Assembly (NCBI GenBank): GCA_016715995.1
Contig: JADJXF010000011.1
Coordinates: 124,001-188,000 of the forward strand
Direction: 5' to 3'
Length of the DNA: 64,000 nt
From: Flavobacteriales bacterium
Lineage (GTDB): Bacteria > Bacteroidota > Bacteroidia > Flavobacteriales_F > PHOS-HE28
The stretch's first letter is position 1. Each line of letters begins with the position of its first letter. Positions 18,840 through 28,024 of this stretch are shown in pieces. The notes under the pieces were generated by a model. It ran no database searches. It had not been told where the DNA came from and was given only the letters and a program-made list of their open reading frames with translations. The translations under genes and the position numbers were made by a program.

Positions 18840-19313
18840 CTAGTGTTTGTGCTGGCCGGTAGCGTAGTCCACCATGCCCTGGAAGTCCACCACGATGGCG
18901 GCCTCATCCCCCACGGTCCATGCATCGTGGCCGCTGGGCAGGAGGGAGACATCACCCGGCTTCAGATCGAACTCGGTGCCGTCGTCCATCACCACGTGCA
19001 GGATGCCGGCCACATGGTATTGGAAGTGCGGTGCCTCGCAGCTCTTGGTTTTCGCGATGGGCATCACGCTGGTGCTCCAGCGCCAGCCGGGCTCGAAAAT
19101 GCCGCGGCCGATGGTGGCGCCGCCGATGGTGATCAGTTCCAGGCGCCCTTTCGGGAAGGTGCGCACTTCATCGGGCTTCTCGAAGTTCTTGGCTTCGCTC
19201 TTGGTCATGGTGGCAAGCATGTCAGGTTGGGTGTTTGGGGTTGAGAACGCGTAGGTGAGGGAGAGGGCGGCCCCTGCTGCGAGGAGGAGGAGCGAGTTGG
19301 TCGTGGTCTTCAT
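18840..19313 (-). CDS. exported cupin-domain protein
   Basis: A 157-residue protein with an N-terminal signal peptide (KTTTNSLLLLAAGAALSLTYA, about residues 2-22) and a single cupin barrel. The cupin strands include HFQYHVAGILHVVMDDG (about 98-114) and the second motif PGDVSLLPSGHDAW. Cupins bind a metal or small ligand; the ligand and reaction are unknown here. The ATG at 19313 gives a clean signal sequence and is preferred to an upstream TTG at 19337. The gene lies downstream of an AraC-type regulator on the same strand with an 81-bp gap. Confidence 0.7.
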   Translation of the reverse strand: MKTTTNSLLLLAAGAALSLTYAFSTPNTQPDMLATMTKSEAKNFEKPDEVRTFPKGRLELITIGGATIGRGIFEPGWRWSTSVMPIAKTKSCEAPHFQYHVAGILHVVMDDGTEFDLKPGDVSLLPSGHDAWTVGDEAAIVVDFQGMVDYATGQHKH

Positions 19314-19394
19314 GGTGCTTCGTTGTTGTGCCGACAAAAGTGCCCGCCCCCCAAGGCCGCATCCTTGGACGAAACACGGAAGAGCTTGTATGAA

Positions 19395-20300
19395 CTACAG
19401 CTTCGACCGCAATTCGGTCGGGGAGAGGCCGCTGCGCTGCTTGATGAAGTGCGCGAAGTGCGCCTGGTCATCGAAGTGGAGCTGCTGCGCCACTTGCGAG
19501 ATGCTATTGTCCGTGGAGCGCAGCAGGACCTTGGCCTCCAGAAGGAGCACATCGGCGATCACCTGGCGCGGTGTGCGGCCAATGGTTTCCTTCACCACAT
19601 CGCCGAGGTGCTTGGGTGTGATGTTGAGCTTCCCCGCGTACCAACTCACCTGCCGCTGCTCGATGAAGTTCTTCTCCACGAGATGCTTGAAACGGTTGGT
19701 GAGGTCCATGGCACGCGTGGCCGTCTCTTTCAGCTTCTTCGCATGGGGCCGATGGATCTCGCGCACACGCAGCAGCAGGATGTGGATGAGATTGCGCAGC
19801 ACATGGTCCTTCTCGTGGCTGAAGCGCTCGTACTCGCCGATGATGTCCTGAAAGGATTGCGCGAGTAGGGCGCTCTCCTTCTCGGTGACGTTGATGATGT
19901 GCTCGGCTTCCAGATCGAAGTAGGGGAACTCTGCTGCCAGCGGACCTTGCAGAAGCGGCTGGATGAACTCCGTGGCGAAGTGGATGCAATAGCCCGTGCA
20001 CTGGTGGATGTAGCGCGAAGCATAGACCGTATTCTCCGGCACGATCACCAGGTCGTTCGGCTTCAGCCAGCGCTCTTCGGCCCCGAGTTGCACGTCGTGC
20101 TCGCCACTCTTCAGCAGGTAGATGAGGTTGAAGACGCGTCGCACAGCCGGAATACCCGTGCCTGGATCCACGTTCTTGTGCTTGTCCTCCAAGGTGCCCG
20201 GCATCACCAGCATGTTGATGTCGTACGGGCGCGGGTCGCGGTTCACGATCTTCTCGAACGCGGCCAGGTCCTTGATCAGGAGGATGTCCTTCTTGGGCAC
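19395..20300 (-). CDS. AraC-family transcriptional regulator
   Basis: A 301-residue regulator. The N-terminal half is a cupin-like ligand-binding domain (HDVQLGAEERWLKPNDLVIVP). The C-terminal 100 residues hold the two AraC helix-turn-helix motifs (GKLNITPKHLGDVVKETIG and ISQVAQQLHFDDQAHFAHFI) and the LSPTE signature. GTG 20300 (sequence PKKDILLIKDL) gives the usual family length; the frame stays open further, but there it overlaps the divergent NTF2-like gene. Only 30 bp separate the two divergent starts, so it may control that gene and/or the downstream cupin gene. Confidence 0.8.
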   Translation of the reverse strand: MPKKDILLIKDLAAFEKIVNRDPRPYDINMLVMPGTLEDKHKNVDPGTGIPAVRRVFNLIYLLKSGEHDVQLGAEERWLKPNDLVIVPENTVYASRYIHQCTGYCIHFATEFIQPLLQGPLAAEFPYFDLEAEHIINVTEKESALLAQSFQDIIGEYERFSHEKDHVLRNLIHILLLRVREIHRPHAKKLKETATRAMDLTNRFKHLVEKNFIEQRQVSWYAGKLNITPKHLGDVVKETIGRTPRQVIADVLLLEAKVLLRSTDNSISQVAQQLHFDDQAHFAHFIKQRSGLSPTELRSKL

Positions 20301-20330
20301 GAAGGGAAAGGTAGGGAGTACCTTCACCGC

Positions 20331-20780
20331 ATGTCGGTGATCCAACGGTTCTACGAGGCCTTCGTGGCACGCGATGCAGCTGCTATGGCTTCGTGCTACG
20401 CCAGCGATGCGCGCTTCAGCGATCCGGCGTTCGGCGACCTGGACGCGGCGCAGGTGCGTGCGATGTGGAAGATGCTCCTTGGCCGTAGCAACGACCTGCG
20501 GGTGAAGCACCGGGTGCTCACCGAAGATGCCCGCAGAGGCACAGCCGAGTGGCACGCCTTCTACACGTTCAGCGGCACGGGGCGGAAGGTGCACAACATC
20601 ATCCGAAGCGAGTTCGAGCTGCGCGATGGGCTCATCGTGCGCCAGCGCGACCATTTCGACTTCTGGCGTTGGAGCCGGCAGGCACTGGGGATCACCGGGC
20701 TGCTCCTGGGATGGACGCCGCTGCTGCGCGCCAAGGTGCGCAGGACGGCTCGCGCGGCGCTGGAGCGTTCGATGCGCTAA
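20331..20780 (+). CDS. NTF2-like (SnoaL-type) nuclear transport factor 2 family protein
   Basis: A 149-residue protein with the cone-shaped NTF2/SnoaL pattern: an N-terminal helix (IQRFYEAFVARDAAAMASCYASDARFSDP trimmed here to its start and end), then strands carrying HNIIRSEFELRDGLIVRQRDHFD. A basic C-terminal tail follows. Family members bind or convert small hydrophobic molecules; the substrate is unknown. The start codon lies 30 bp from that of the divergent AraC regulator, and the stop overlaps that of the convergent OsmC gene. Confidence 0.7.
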   Translation: MSVIQRFYEAFVARDAAAMASCYASDARFSDPAFGDLDAAQVRAMWKMLLGRSNDLRVKHRVLTEDARRGTAEWHAFYTFSGTGRKVHNIIRSEFELRDGLIVRQRDHFDFWRWSRQALGITGLLLGWTPLLRAKVRRTARAALERSMR

Positions 20781-21238
20781 ACCGCGCTAACAGCGGCCTC
20801 ATGCCGCACGGGGAAGTTCACCGAACTGGCGATGAAGCAATACTTGTGCGCGGCATCGTGGAACGCGCGTGCTTTCTCCAGCATCGCGGCGTCGGCGACC
20901 ACCACCTCCGGTCGCAGCACCACCTCCGTGAAACGGCCGCCGCCATCCGCGGTGAGCAGCAACGTACCCGACGCGCGGTCGCGGTAACTGCGCACATCGA
21001 TGCGGGCGCGCGCGCACAAGGCCAGGTAGGAGAGGAGGTGGCAGCCGCTGAGCGCTGCGAGCAAGAGATCCTCCGGATTGTGCAAGGCGGCGTCGCCGCG
21101 GAACATTGGATCAGCGGTGGCGCGCAGCTCGCTCTTGCCGTTGATCCGGATGATGTGCTCGCGGGTGTAGCCCTCGTAGGTGCGTGTATGATCGCCGCGC
21201 CATTCGAGATCGAGGGAATAGGAATGTTCGTTCGCCAT
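20777..21238 (-). CDS. OsmC-family peroxiredoxin-like protein
   Basis: A 153-residue protein of the OsmC/Ohr fold, which reduces organic hydroperoxides through two cysteines. The first Cys is in PEDLLLAALSGCHLLSYLA (about residue 65) and the second in KYCFIASSVNFPV (near residue 135); both are present. The ATG at 21238 (ANEHSYSL) is the natural start; the frame extends upstream into the divergent oxygenase gene without homology. It ends overlapping the NTF2-like gene in convergent orientation by 4 bp. Confidence 0.85.
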   Translation of the reverse strand: MANEHSYSLDLEWRGDHTRTYEGYTREHIIRINGKSELRATADPMFRGDAALHNPEDLLLAALSGCHLLSYLALCARARIDVRSYRDRASGTLLLTADGGGRFTEVVLRPEVVVADAAMLEKARAFHDAAHKYCFIASSVNFPVRHEAAVSAV

Positions 21239-21273
21239 CGCGCAAAGGTGGCCCCCATTGGCTTGTCCCGGTC

Positions 21274-21281
21274 TACTTTCG
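21274..21281 (+). promoter_or_regulatory. -7 promoter element TACTTTCG of the Rieske oxygenase gene
   Basis: TANNTTCG variant, 14 bp upstream of the ATG at 21296. The leader would be about 8 nt. Confidence 0.5.
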
Positions 21282-21295
21282 GCTGCGCCACTCCC

Positions 21296-22372
21296 ATGCC
21301 CACGTTCGCAGTACACCCGGACATCGCCGCAGCGCGCACGCTGGATACCGCGTTCTACACCGGTGCGCAGCATTTTGAGGCGGCCAAGGAAAAGCTCTTC
21401 GCGCCGAGCTGGCAGTTTGTGGGCCATGCGGATGAGCTCCCCGCGAACGGTTCAGCGCTTCCGCTCACCTTGCTGGAGAACTACCTGGACGAACCCTTGG
21501 TGCTGGTGCGCGACAACGAGGGTCTGCTCCGTTGCCTCTCGAACGTCTGCACGCACCGGGGAAACATCCTAGTGAATGCTCCTTGCACGGCGGACAGGCT
21601 GCGTTGCCGCTATCACGGTCGGCAGTTCCACCTCGATGGCCGCTTCGCGCACATGCCGGAGTTCAAGGAGGTGAAGGATTTCCCCGGCCCAGCGGATAAC
21701 CTCAAGAGCCTGCCGCTCCACCAATGGGGCAAGCTCCATTTCGCAAGCTTGGTGCAGGCACCGGCCGATGCATTCCCGCCGATGGAAGAGCGCATGCGAT
21801 GGTCGCCGATGGACAAGCTGATGTTCCGGCCGGAGCTCTCTGCCGACCATACGGTGCAGGCCAATTGGGCGCTGTATGTGGAGAACTACCTCGAAGGCTT
21901 CCACATTCCTTTCGTGCATCCCACGCTGAACGCGGTATTGGATTTCGGCAACTACACCACGGAACTCTACCCGCGCTCCGGCTTGCAACTCGGCATCGCG
22001 AAGAAGGATGAGGAGTGCTTCGAACTGCCGAGAAGCCATCCCGACCATGGTAAGCGCGTGGCGGCCTACTACTGGTGGGTCTTCCCCAACCTGATGTTCA
22101 ACTTCTATCCCTGGGGGCTTTCGCTGAACATCGTTCGGCCGCAGGGCGTCAGCCTCACCAAGGTCTCCTTCCTGACGTTCGTTAGCGATGAGAGCAAGCT
22201 CGGTGCAGGCGCCGGAAACGGACTCGACCTCGTTGAGAAGGAGGACGAGGAAGTGGTGGAAGCGGTGCAACGCGGCATCCGTTCACGCAACTACGCTCAT
22301 GGCCGCTACTCGGTCACGCGCGAGCAGGGCACGCACCATTTCCACCGGCTCATCGCCGAATTGATGGGCTGA
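21296..22372 (+). CDS. Rieske [2Fe-2S] aromatic-ring-hydroxylating oxygenase, alpha subunit-like
   Basis: A 358-residue oxygenase. The N-terminal Rieske domain binds 2Fe-2S through C-T-H (CTHRGN) and C-R-Y-H (CRYHG), about 17 residues apart. The C-terminal catalytic domain has ENYLEGFHIPFVHP (about 195-208), whose two His bind the mononuclear iron. Length and motifs fit the family that also includes choline/carnitine-type oxygenases. No reductase or beta subunit is nearby, so the electron donor is encoded elsewhere. The amino-acid permease starts 4 bp after its stop, suggesting a two-gene unit and perhaps a nitrogenous substrate. Confidence 0.85.
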   Translation: MPTFAVHPDIAAARTLDTAFYTGAQHFEAAKEKLFAPSWQFVGHADELPANGSALPLTLLENYLDEPLVLVRDNEGLLRCLSNVCTHRGNILVNAPCTADRLRCRYHGRQFHLDGRFAHMPEFKEVKDFPGPADNLKSLPLHQWGKLHFASLVQAPADAFPPMEERMRWSPMDKLMFRPELSADHTVQANWALYVENYLEGFHIPFVHPTLNAVLDFGNYTTELYPRSGLQLGIAKKDEECFELPRSHPDHGKRVAAYYWWVFPNLMFNFYPWGLSLNIVRPQGVSLTKVSFLTFVSDESKLGAGAGNGLDLVEKEDEEVVEAVQRGIRSRNYAHGRYSVTREQGTHHFHRLIAELMG

Positions 22373-22376
22373 GCGG

Positions 22377-23806
22377 ATGGAGGGCCTTCAACGCCGCTTC
22401 GGCCTGAATACTTCGGTGGCCATCATCGTGGGCACGGTGATCGGCTCCGGCATCTTCATGAAGCCGGCGCTGATGGCCTCTCAGCTGGGCTCGCCGTGGT
22501 TGCTGCTCAGCGTGTGGGTGGTAGCGGGCATCGTCACGCTCTTCGGTGCCATGTCCATCTCGGAACTGGCGGCCATGTACCCTTCCACCGGCGGCCCGTA
22601 CGTGTACTTCCGGAAGGTCTATGGTGAAGGCTTCGCGTTCCTCTATGCGTGGTCGTGCTTCACGGTGCAGAACACGGCAGGCACAGCCGCCATCGCGTAC
22701 GTGTTCGCGCACTACATGGGCGTATTCGTCGATTTGCCGGAGTTCGCGGAAAGCACCGTGGCATCGGTCGTGTGGAACCTGCCGGGTGTGGGAGTCATCC
22801 TGCCGTTGGAGAACATCGGGGAGAAGTCAATGACGGTGTTACTGCTGGTGGTGCTAACGGCGCTGAACTATTTCAGTGCGGGCTTGGTGAAGGGGCGACG
22901 CAACGCGTGCTCACGGCGTTGAAGGCCACGGCCATCGGCTTCCTCATATTCGGGTTGCTCGGCGGCAGCTCCGGCGCGCATGACCTGTTCGCAGCAACGG
23001 AAGGTCCTTCGCCGAGCGGATGGCGTTTGCTCGGTGCCTACTTCGCGGCCATTGGAGGTGCGTTCTGGGCCTACGACGGCTGGAACAACATTTCCTTTGT
23101 CGCCGGTGAAGTGACGGACCCCCAGCGCACCATTCCGCGCGCGCTGTTCATCGGCATGAGCTTCTGCGTGCTGGTGTACGCACTGGTGAACCTGGCTTTT
23201 CTCTACGTGCTGCCCATCGATGTCATGGCGGCGTCCGAGTTCGTGGCGTCCGATGCGGCTGGCGTGGTCTGGGGTGCGCTTGGAGGGGGCTTGGTGGCGG
23301 CCATGGTCATGCTCAGCACGCTCGGATCAACCAATGCGAACGTGCTTTCCACCGCACGGGTGACCTATGCGGTAGGGGCTGAGTACAAGGCGCTGGCCTG
23401 GTTGGGTCAGGTCCGCCCTGGATCCGGCACACCGGGCAACGCCCTGCTGATGCACTTGGCATGGACAATCATCCTTGTGTTCAGCGGCTCCTTCGACATG
23501 CTCACCGACATGCTCATTTTCGTGAGCTGGGTCTTCTATGGCATGCTCGCGCTGGCCGTGATCATCCTGCGCTTCCGCGAGAAGGATACCGTGAGGCCCT
23601 ACCGGGTGAAGGGCTATCCATGGGTGCCGGGGATCTTCGTGCTCTTTTCCTTCGCCTACGTGGTCATCACGCTGTGGCGCGATGTGGCCGACTTCCTCGA
23701 AGGACGGACGACCCTGATCAATTCGGTGCTGGGTGCCGTGCTTGTGCTTGCCGGCCTGCCACTCTATCTCTGGCTGCGGAACGGAAAGCGACCGGTTAGT
23801 GACTAA
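22377..23806 (+). pseudogene. APC-superfamily amino-acid permease, frame-broken in a G run at 22892-22895
   Basis: Two frames form one permease of about 476 residues and about 12 membrane helices. The first helix shows the APC signature VGTVIGSGIFMKP (about 18-30), and a later GWNNISFVAGEV segment is also typical. The first frame stops at 22922. Adding one G to the four-G run rebuilds VKGATQRVLTALKA and continues in the second frame to TAA at 23806. The family imports or exchanges amino acids; the substrate is unknown. It follows a Rieske oxygenase by 4 bp and ends overlapping the convergent peptidase gene. A homopolymer read error is the simplest cause. Confidence 0.85.
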
Positions 23807-25953
23807 TGCTTGGCACCACTCCCATGCTGTGGAAGAAGAAGGACCACTTATCCGCTTGCTCCTCGATGATCTTGCTCGTGGGCTTGCCGGCACCGTGGCC
23901 TGCTTGCGTCTCCACGCGGATCAGCACCGGCGCATCGCCCTGCTGAGCCGGTTGCAGCGCGCTGATGAACTTGAAGCTGTGCGCTGGCACGACGCGGTCG
24001 TCGTGGTCGGCGGTCATCACCATGGTGGCCGGGTACTTCGCCGGCTTGATGTTGTGCAAGGGTGAGTAGGCCTTCAGGTAGGCGAACTCCTCAGGGCTGC
24101 TCTCGGCGTTGCCGTATTCGGGCACCCAGCCGAAGCCTGCGGTGAATTTCTGGTAACGGAGCATGTCCAGCACGCCCACTTCGGGAAAGCACACGCCGAA
24201 GAGCTCGGGCCGTTGGGTCATCACCGCGCCGACGAGCAGGCCGCCGTTGCTGCCGCCATTGATGCCCAGGTGCGCGCTGTCGGTCCACTTCATGGCGATG
24301 AGGTATTCCGCCGCAGCGATGAAATCGTTGAACACGTTCTGCTTCTTCTCCTTCATGCCGGCCTGGTGCCATTCCTCGCCGTACTCGCCACCACCACGCA
24401 GGTTGGCCATGGCGAAGACCCCCCCTTGCTCCAGCAGGAGCATGCGACTGGTGCTGAAGCTCGGCGATAGGCTGATGTTGAAGCCGCCGTAGGCATAGAG
24501 CAGCGTGGGGTTCTTCCCGTTTCGCTCCACGTCCTTCCGCCGCACGATGAACATGGGGACCTTGGTGCCGTCCTTGCTGGGATAGAATACCTGTTCGGTG
24601 ACGAATTGTGAAGGGTCGAACTTCAGCTCGGGGCGGAACCACACCTCGCTCTGACCGCTGGCGTAGTCGTACTTGTAGATGCTTCCTGGATCCGTGAAGC
24701 TGGTGAAGCTGTAGAAGCTGAAGGTGTCCTTGCGCTTGCCGCCGAAACCGCCGGCGCTTCCGATATCGGGCAGCTGGATCTCCTGCTCGGCCGTCCCGTC
24801 CATCTTGTAGCGGTAGAATCGGCTGGTGGCGTCCTTCAAGTATTCGGCGAAGAGGTTGTCGCCACCGGTGCTGACGCCTTGGAGCAGTTCCTTCTTCTGC
24901 GGGATGACGTCCTTCCAATTCTCCTGCGCGGGTTTCGCGGGATCCACCTCCACGAGGCGGTAGTTCGGCGCGTCCACCTCGGTCATCACCAGGAATCGGC
25001 CCGTTGAAGGCACGAAATCGACGATGTTCGTCTTGTGGTCGAAACCGGTCTGCAGCGGCACCCATTGGGTGGCAGGCGTGGGCATGCCGCCCTTCCGCAA
25101 GTCGTGGAAATGCATCTCATACCCGTTGGTGCCGGTGCTGATGTAGAGCGTTGCGAATTCCTCTTCTTCGGTGACGCCAACACCCACGTAGAGGTCGCCG
25201 TTCTCCTTGTTCTCCCACACGAGCTGGTCCTTCTCCTGTGGATCGCCGAGCTTGTGGTGGTAAACCTTCTGGAACTTGCTGGCCGCGCTTAGTTCCGTGC
25301 CCTTGGCCGGGGTAGGATAGCGGCTGTAGAAGAAACCGTCCTTGTACCAAGCGGCCCCGCTGAATTTGCTCCACTTGATCAGGTCGCTCGTTGGCTGTAA
25401 TGTGGTGAGGTCGTACACCATGATCTCCTGCCAGTCGCTGCCCGCCTTCTGAACGCTCACCGCCATGTAGCGGTCGTCCTTGCTGGTGCCGATGGGGTTG
25501 TAGGTCGTGGTGCCGGCAGGATCAAGCTGGTTCGGGTCGATGAAGACCTTGTCCTCGCCGTTGAGACCGGTGCGCACGTAAATCACGCTCTGGTTCTGCA
25601 GGCCGCTGTTCTTCCACACGAAATAGAGCTCGCCTACACGCATGGGACCGTACACCTTTGGGAAGTTGTATAGCTCCTCATAGCGCTTGGCCAGTGCGCT
25701 GCGGTACGGGATCTTCTCGAGGTAGGCGTTGGTGACGGCGTTCTGCGCCTTCACCCATTCCGCTGTCTCAGCACTGGTGTCGTTCTCCAGCCAGCGGAAG
25801 GGGTCGGCCACCCAGTTGCCGTGCAGCGTATCGCCAGTAGCGCCATCGGCCAGGGTAAGTGGGGTAGGTGATCTTCTCGGCCACAGGTTGATCATTTGAT
25901 CCGCAGGCAGTGAGCAGGGTCAGAGTCGCCGCAAGGATAACTGGCTTGTTCAT
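23796..25953 (-). CDS. prolyl oligopeptidase family (S9A) lipoprotein, with N-terminal frame break at 25861-25864
   Basis: A serine peptidase of about 718 residues. It starts with a lipoprotein signal (ATG 25953; lipobox LTAC near residue 17), then a seven-bladed beta-propeller beginning at DPFRWLEND and a C-terminal alpha/beta-hydrolase domain. The triad is visible: Ser in GGSNGGLLVG, Asp in HDDRVVP, His in QAGHGAGKP. The signal peptide and mature part lie in different frames; removing one G from the four-G run at 25861 joins ITYP to LTLADGATG, as the family expects. It would cleave short proline-containing peptides in the periplasm. A TAGCTTCG element lies upstream. Confidence 0.9.
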
Positions 25954-25976
25954 GGGGCATCCCGGTTGTGGGCGCG

Positions 25977-25984
25977 CGAAGCTA
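25977..25984 (-). promoter_or_regulatory. -7 promoter element TAGCTTCG of the oligopeptidase gene
   Basis: TANNTTCG variant on the minus strand, 23 bp before the restored ATG at 25953. It independently supports that start over the downstream in-frame one. Confidence 0.5.
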
Positions 25985-26044
25985 CCCGGCGCAGATCAAA
26001 CAACAGGAATGCCCAACGGGGACGGGTGGTTTGCACCGACTGGC

Positions 26045-27361
26045 TCAGGCCACTTTGCGCTTGCTGAGCTTGTGGCTCACCAGTTCGTACTGGGTGCCCG
26101 GGCCGTCCATCAGGCGGATGTCGGCATCGAGTTGGCCGGCGAGCGTATGGATCAAGTCCATGCCCAGGCTGTTGGGCCGATGGAAGCCGTCGCGGCTCTT
26201 CAGCCCTACGCCGTCATCACCGATGCGCATGTGCAGGCCGTCGGCCTCGCTGCCGCTCATGTGAACGGTGATGGTTCCGCCGCTGCGGCCCTGGAAGGCG
26301 TACTTGAAACTGTTGCTGATGACCTCGTTGATGAGCAGCCCCAGAGGCACCAGGGCGTCCACGCTCAAGGTCTCCACGTCGATCCGGATGTCCATGTTCA
26401 GCCGCACATTCACGGAATAGGCATAGACCAGGTCGCGCACCAGGCAGTCGAGGTAACTGTCCACAGGGATGTTCGCGAGGTCCTTGCTGAGATAGGTCTG
26501 TTCATGGACCAGCGCCATCGCGCTGACGCGATTCATGCACTCGTTGAAGAGCTCCAGCGTGCGCGGGTCCTTCACCTGGTCCATCTGAAAGCGGATCAGG
26601 CTCTTCACGATCTGCAGGTTGTTCTTCACACGGTGGTGGATCTCCTTGATCATCACTTCCTTCTCCTCTTTGCTCAGCATGGTCTCGCGCAGCTCCTGGT
26701 TCGTGGCGATGAGCTTCTGCCGCGCGGTGTCGAGCTGCTCGGCGTGCGTGCGGCTCTCAACCAGCAATCGGTCACGGGCGCCAACGAGCCAGGCGAGGCC
26801 GATAGCGAGGAGGCATGCGGTGATCAGGAGGAACTGCGCCTCATTCCATTGGTTGCTCAGGGTCGCGGTATGGGCGCTCAGGCCGTGCTCATGAACCCGG
26901 CGCGCGCTCCGATCGATGATCTTCTGCGCCCGTGCGATCATGATCTCGAACACCGCTTCCAGGGAGCGCGGCTCGGCGATCAATCGCCCTTCGAAGCGCG
27001 ACTGGGCGTGAAGACTGTCGGCCTGTTGGAGCACTGGCTCCATCTCCCTCGATAAGTGTTCTACGCCGGGCGATCCGGCATACCGGGTGCTGGTCTGCTG
27101 TACCCTTTCCCGCAGCCGTTGCAGCTGATCCGGCCATTGGTATCGATCGGCGTTCACATCCACCCGGTGGGTGATCGCCAGTTGATGCAGGTCGTCGTTG
27201 ATCCGGCTCAATTCCTCCAGCAGCCTCACTTCGCGGCCGATACGACCCTGCAACTCACGTGACCTGGACACAAGGCCGATGCCGTAGGCGATGAACAGGA
27301 GGGCGAGCAGGGCAGCCGCCACAGGCCAGCGCATACGGGGCCGTTGGATGGGATGGGACAT
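26045..27361 (-). CDS. membrane sensor histidine kinase (HisKA_2 type)
   Basis: A 438-residue kinase. It has a membrane helix at about residues 12-30, an extracytoplasmic helical sensor region (about 31-160) and a second helix (about 174-193). A coiled-coil linker leads to a HisKA_2 dimerisation domain with the phospho-acceptor in EIHHRVKNNLQ (about residue 248), then a HATPase domain (NEVISNSFKYAF N-box, GDDGVGL G-box). HisKA_2 kinases often pair with stand-alone response regulators. Two such regulators lie about 2.7 kb away on the same strand, but adjacency does not prove pairing. The signal is unknown. Confidence 0.88.
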   Translation of the reverse strand: MSHPIQRPRMRWPVAAALLALLFIAYGIGLVSRSRELQGRIGREVRLLEELSRINDDLHQLAITHRVDVNADRYQWPDQLQRLRERVQQTSTRYAGSPGVEHLSREMEPVLQQADSLHAQSRFEGRLIAEPRSLEAVFEIMIARAQKIIDRSARRVHEHGLSAHTATLSNQWNEAQFLLITACLLAIGLAWLVGARDRLLVESRTHAEQLDTARQKLIATNQELRETMLSKEEKEVMIKEIHHRVKNNLQIVKSLIRFQMDQVKDPRTLELFNECMNRVSAMALVHEQTYLSKDLANIPVDSYLDCLVRDLVYAYSVNVRLNMDIRIDVETLSVDALVPLGLLINEVISNSFKYAFQGRSGGTITVHMSGSEADGLHMRIGDDGVGLKSRDGFHRPNSLGMDLIHTLAGQLDADIRLMDGPGTQYELVSHKLSKRKVA

Positions 27362-27400
27362 GGGCGGCCCTTTGAACGTGCCGTCCGCCCAGGGGTTGCG

Positions 27401-27955
27401 CTAGGGCTCGGCGCTGGCGCGCAGCCGGGCTTCAAAGGCCTGCAGCAGGCTTCCGATGCGCGCGTCGGCCGCTGACTTCACCTCGGCGTAGATGCGCTTG
27501 GCGTTGCCGCCTCCGGTGCCGCGCACACGCTTAGGCGGGCTCTCGCCGCGCACGAGCTGCCCCAGATGGATGCCTCCCCGGGGCGTGAATCGGTTGCCCG
27601 TATGCACCAACTCGGAGACCGTCACACGGCATTCCCCTGCGCGCACATGGAGCACGATGCGGTACTGAACGGTGCCCATGGTCTCCTCGCGCAGGCTCAG
27701 CTGCGCCGACCGGTAGTTCAGCCGTGCGCTGCCTTCCAGCACACCGGCATTCCTATCGGTGACCTGCAGGCGAGCCCCGGGCTCGCGCCCGAAGGTCCAG
27801 TTCCATGCATCCAGCGCCTTGTCGTAGAGCAGCACTGCGTTCAACGGCACGGTCACCGCGCGGGTGTAGCTCACAGCCGCATCGCCGCCAGCTGACTGCG
27901 CCGTAGTCCGTTCCGCCAGCAGGGCCAGCGCGGCCAGAAGCGTGATGACACGCAT
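27401..27955 (-). CDS. exported DUF4468-like protein
   Basis: A 184-residue protein with a signal peptide (VITLLAALALLAERTTAQ, about residues 3-20). The mature part matches the general DUF4468 layout: an N-terminal helix with ALDAWNWTFG, strands with GSARLNYR and VQYRIVLHVRAGECRVTVSEL (trimmed), and a charged helical end. DUF4468 is a TBP-like fold common in exported Bacteroidota proteins, with no known function. The ATG at 27955 gives the signal peptide; the open frame upstream runs across the divergent NYN gene and is not real. Confidence 0.7.
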   Translation of the reverse strand: MRVITLLAALALLAERTTAQSAGGDAAVSYTRAVTVPLNAVLLYDKALDAWNWTFGREPGARLQVTDRNAGVLEGSARLNYRSAQLSLREETMGTVQYRIVLHVRAGECRVTVSELVHTGNRFTPRGGIHLGQLVRGESPPKRVRGTGGGNAKRIYAEVKSAADARIGSLLQAFEARLRASAEP

Positions 27956-27994
27956 GGCCCGCAAGTTAGCCGCCGGGCCGCGTGGCCCTCGGCC

Positions 27995-28002
27995 TACTTT
28001 TG
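27995..28002 (+). promoter_or_regulatory. -7 promoter element TACTTTTG of the NYN gene
   Basis: Exact TANNTTTG match, 22 bp before the ATG at 28025. Confidence 0.55.
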
Positions 28003-28024
28003 CTGCACTATACACATACCCATC

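Noticed and set aside
25910..27055. 381-residue open frame antisense to the histidine kinase
   Set aside because: It covers the kinase and the oligopeptidase start on the opposite strand and has a low-complexity His/Gln/Val composition.
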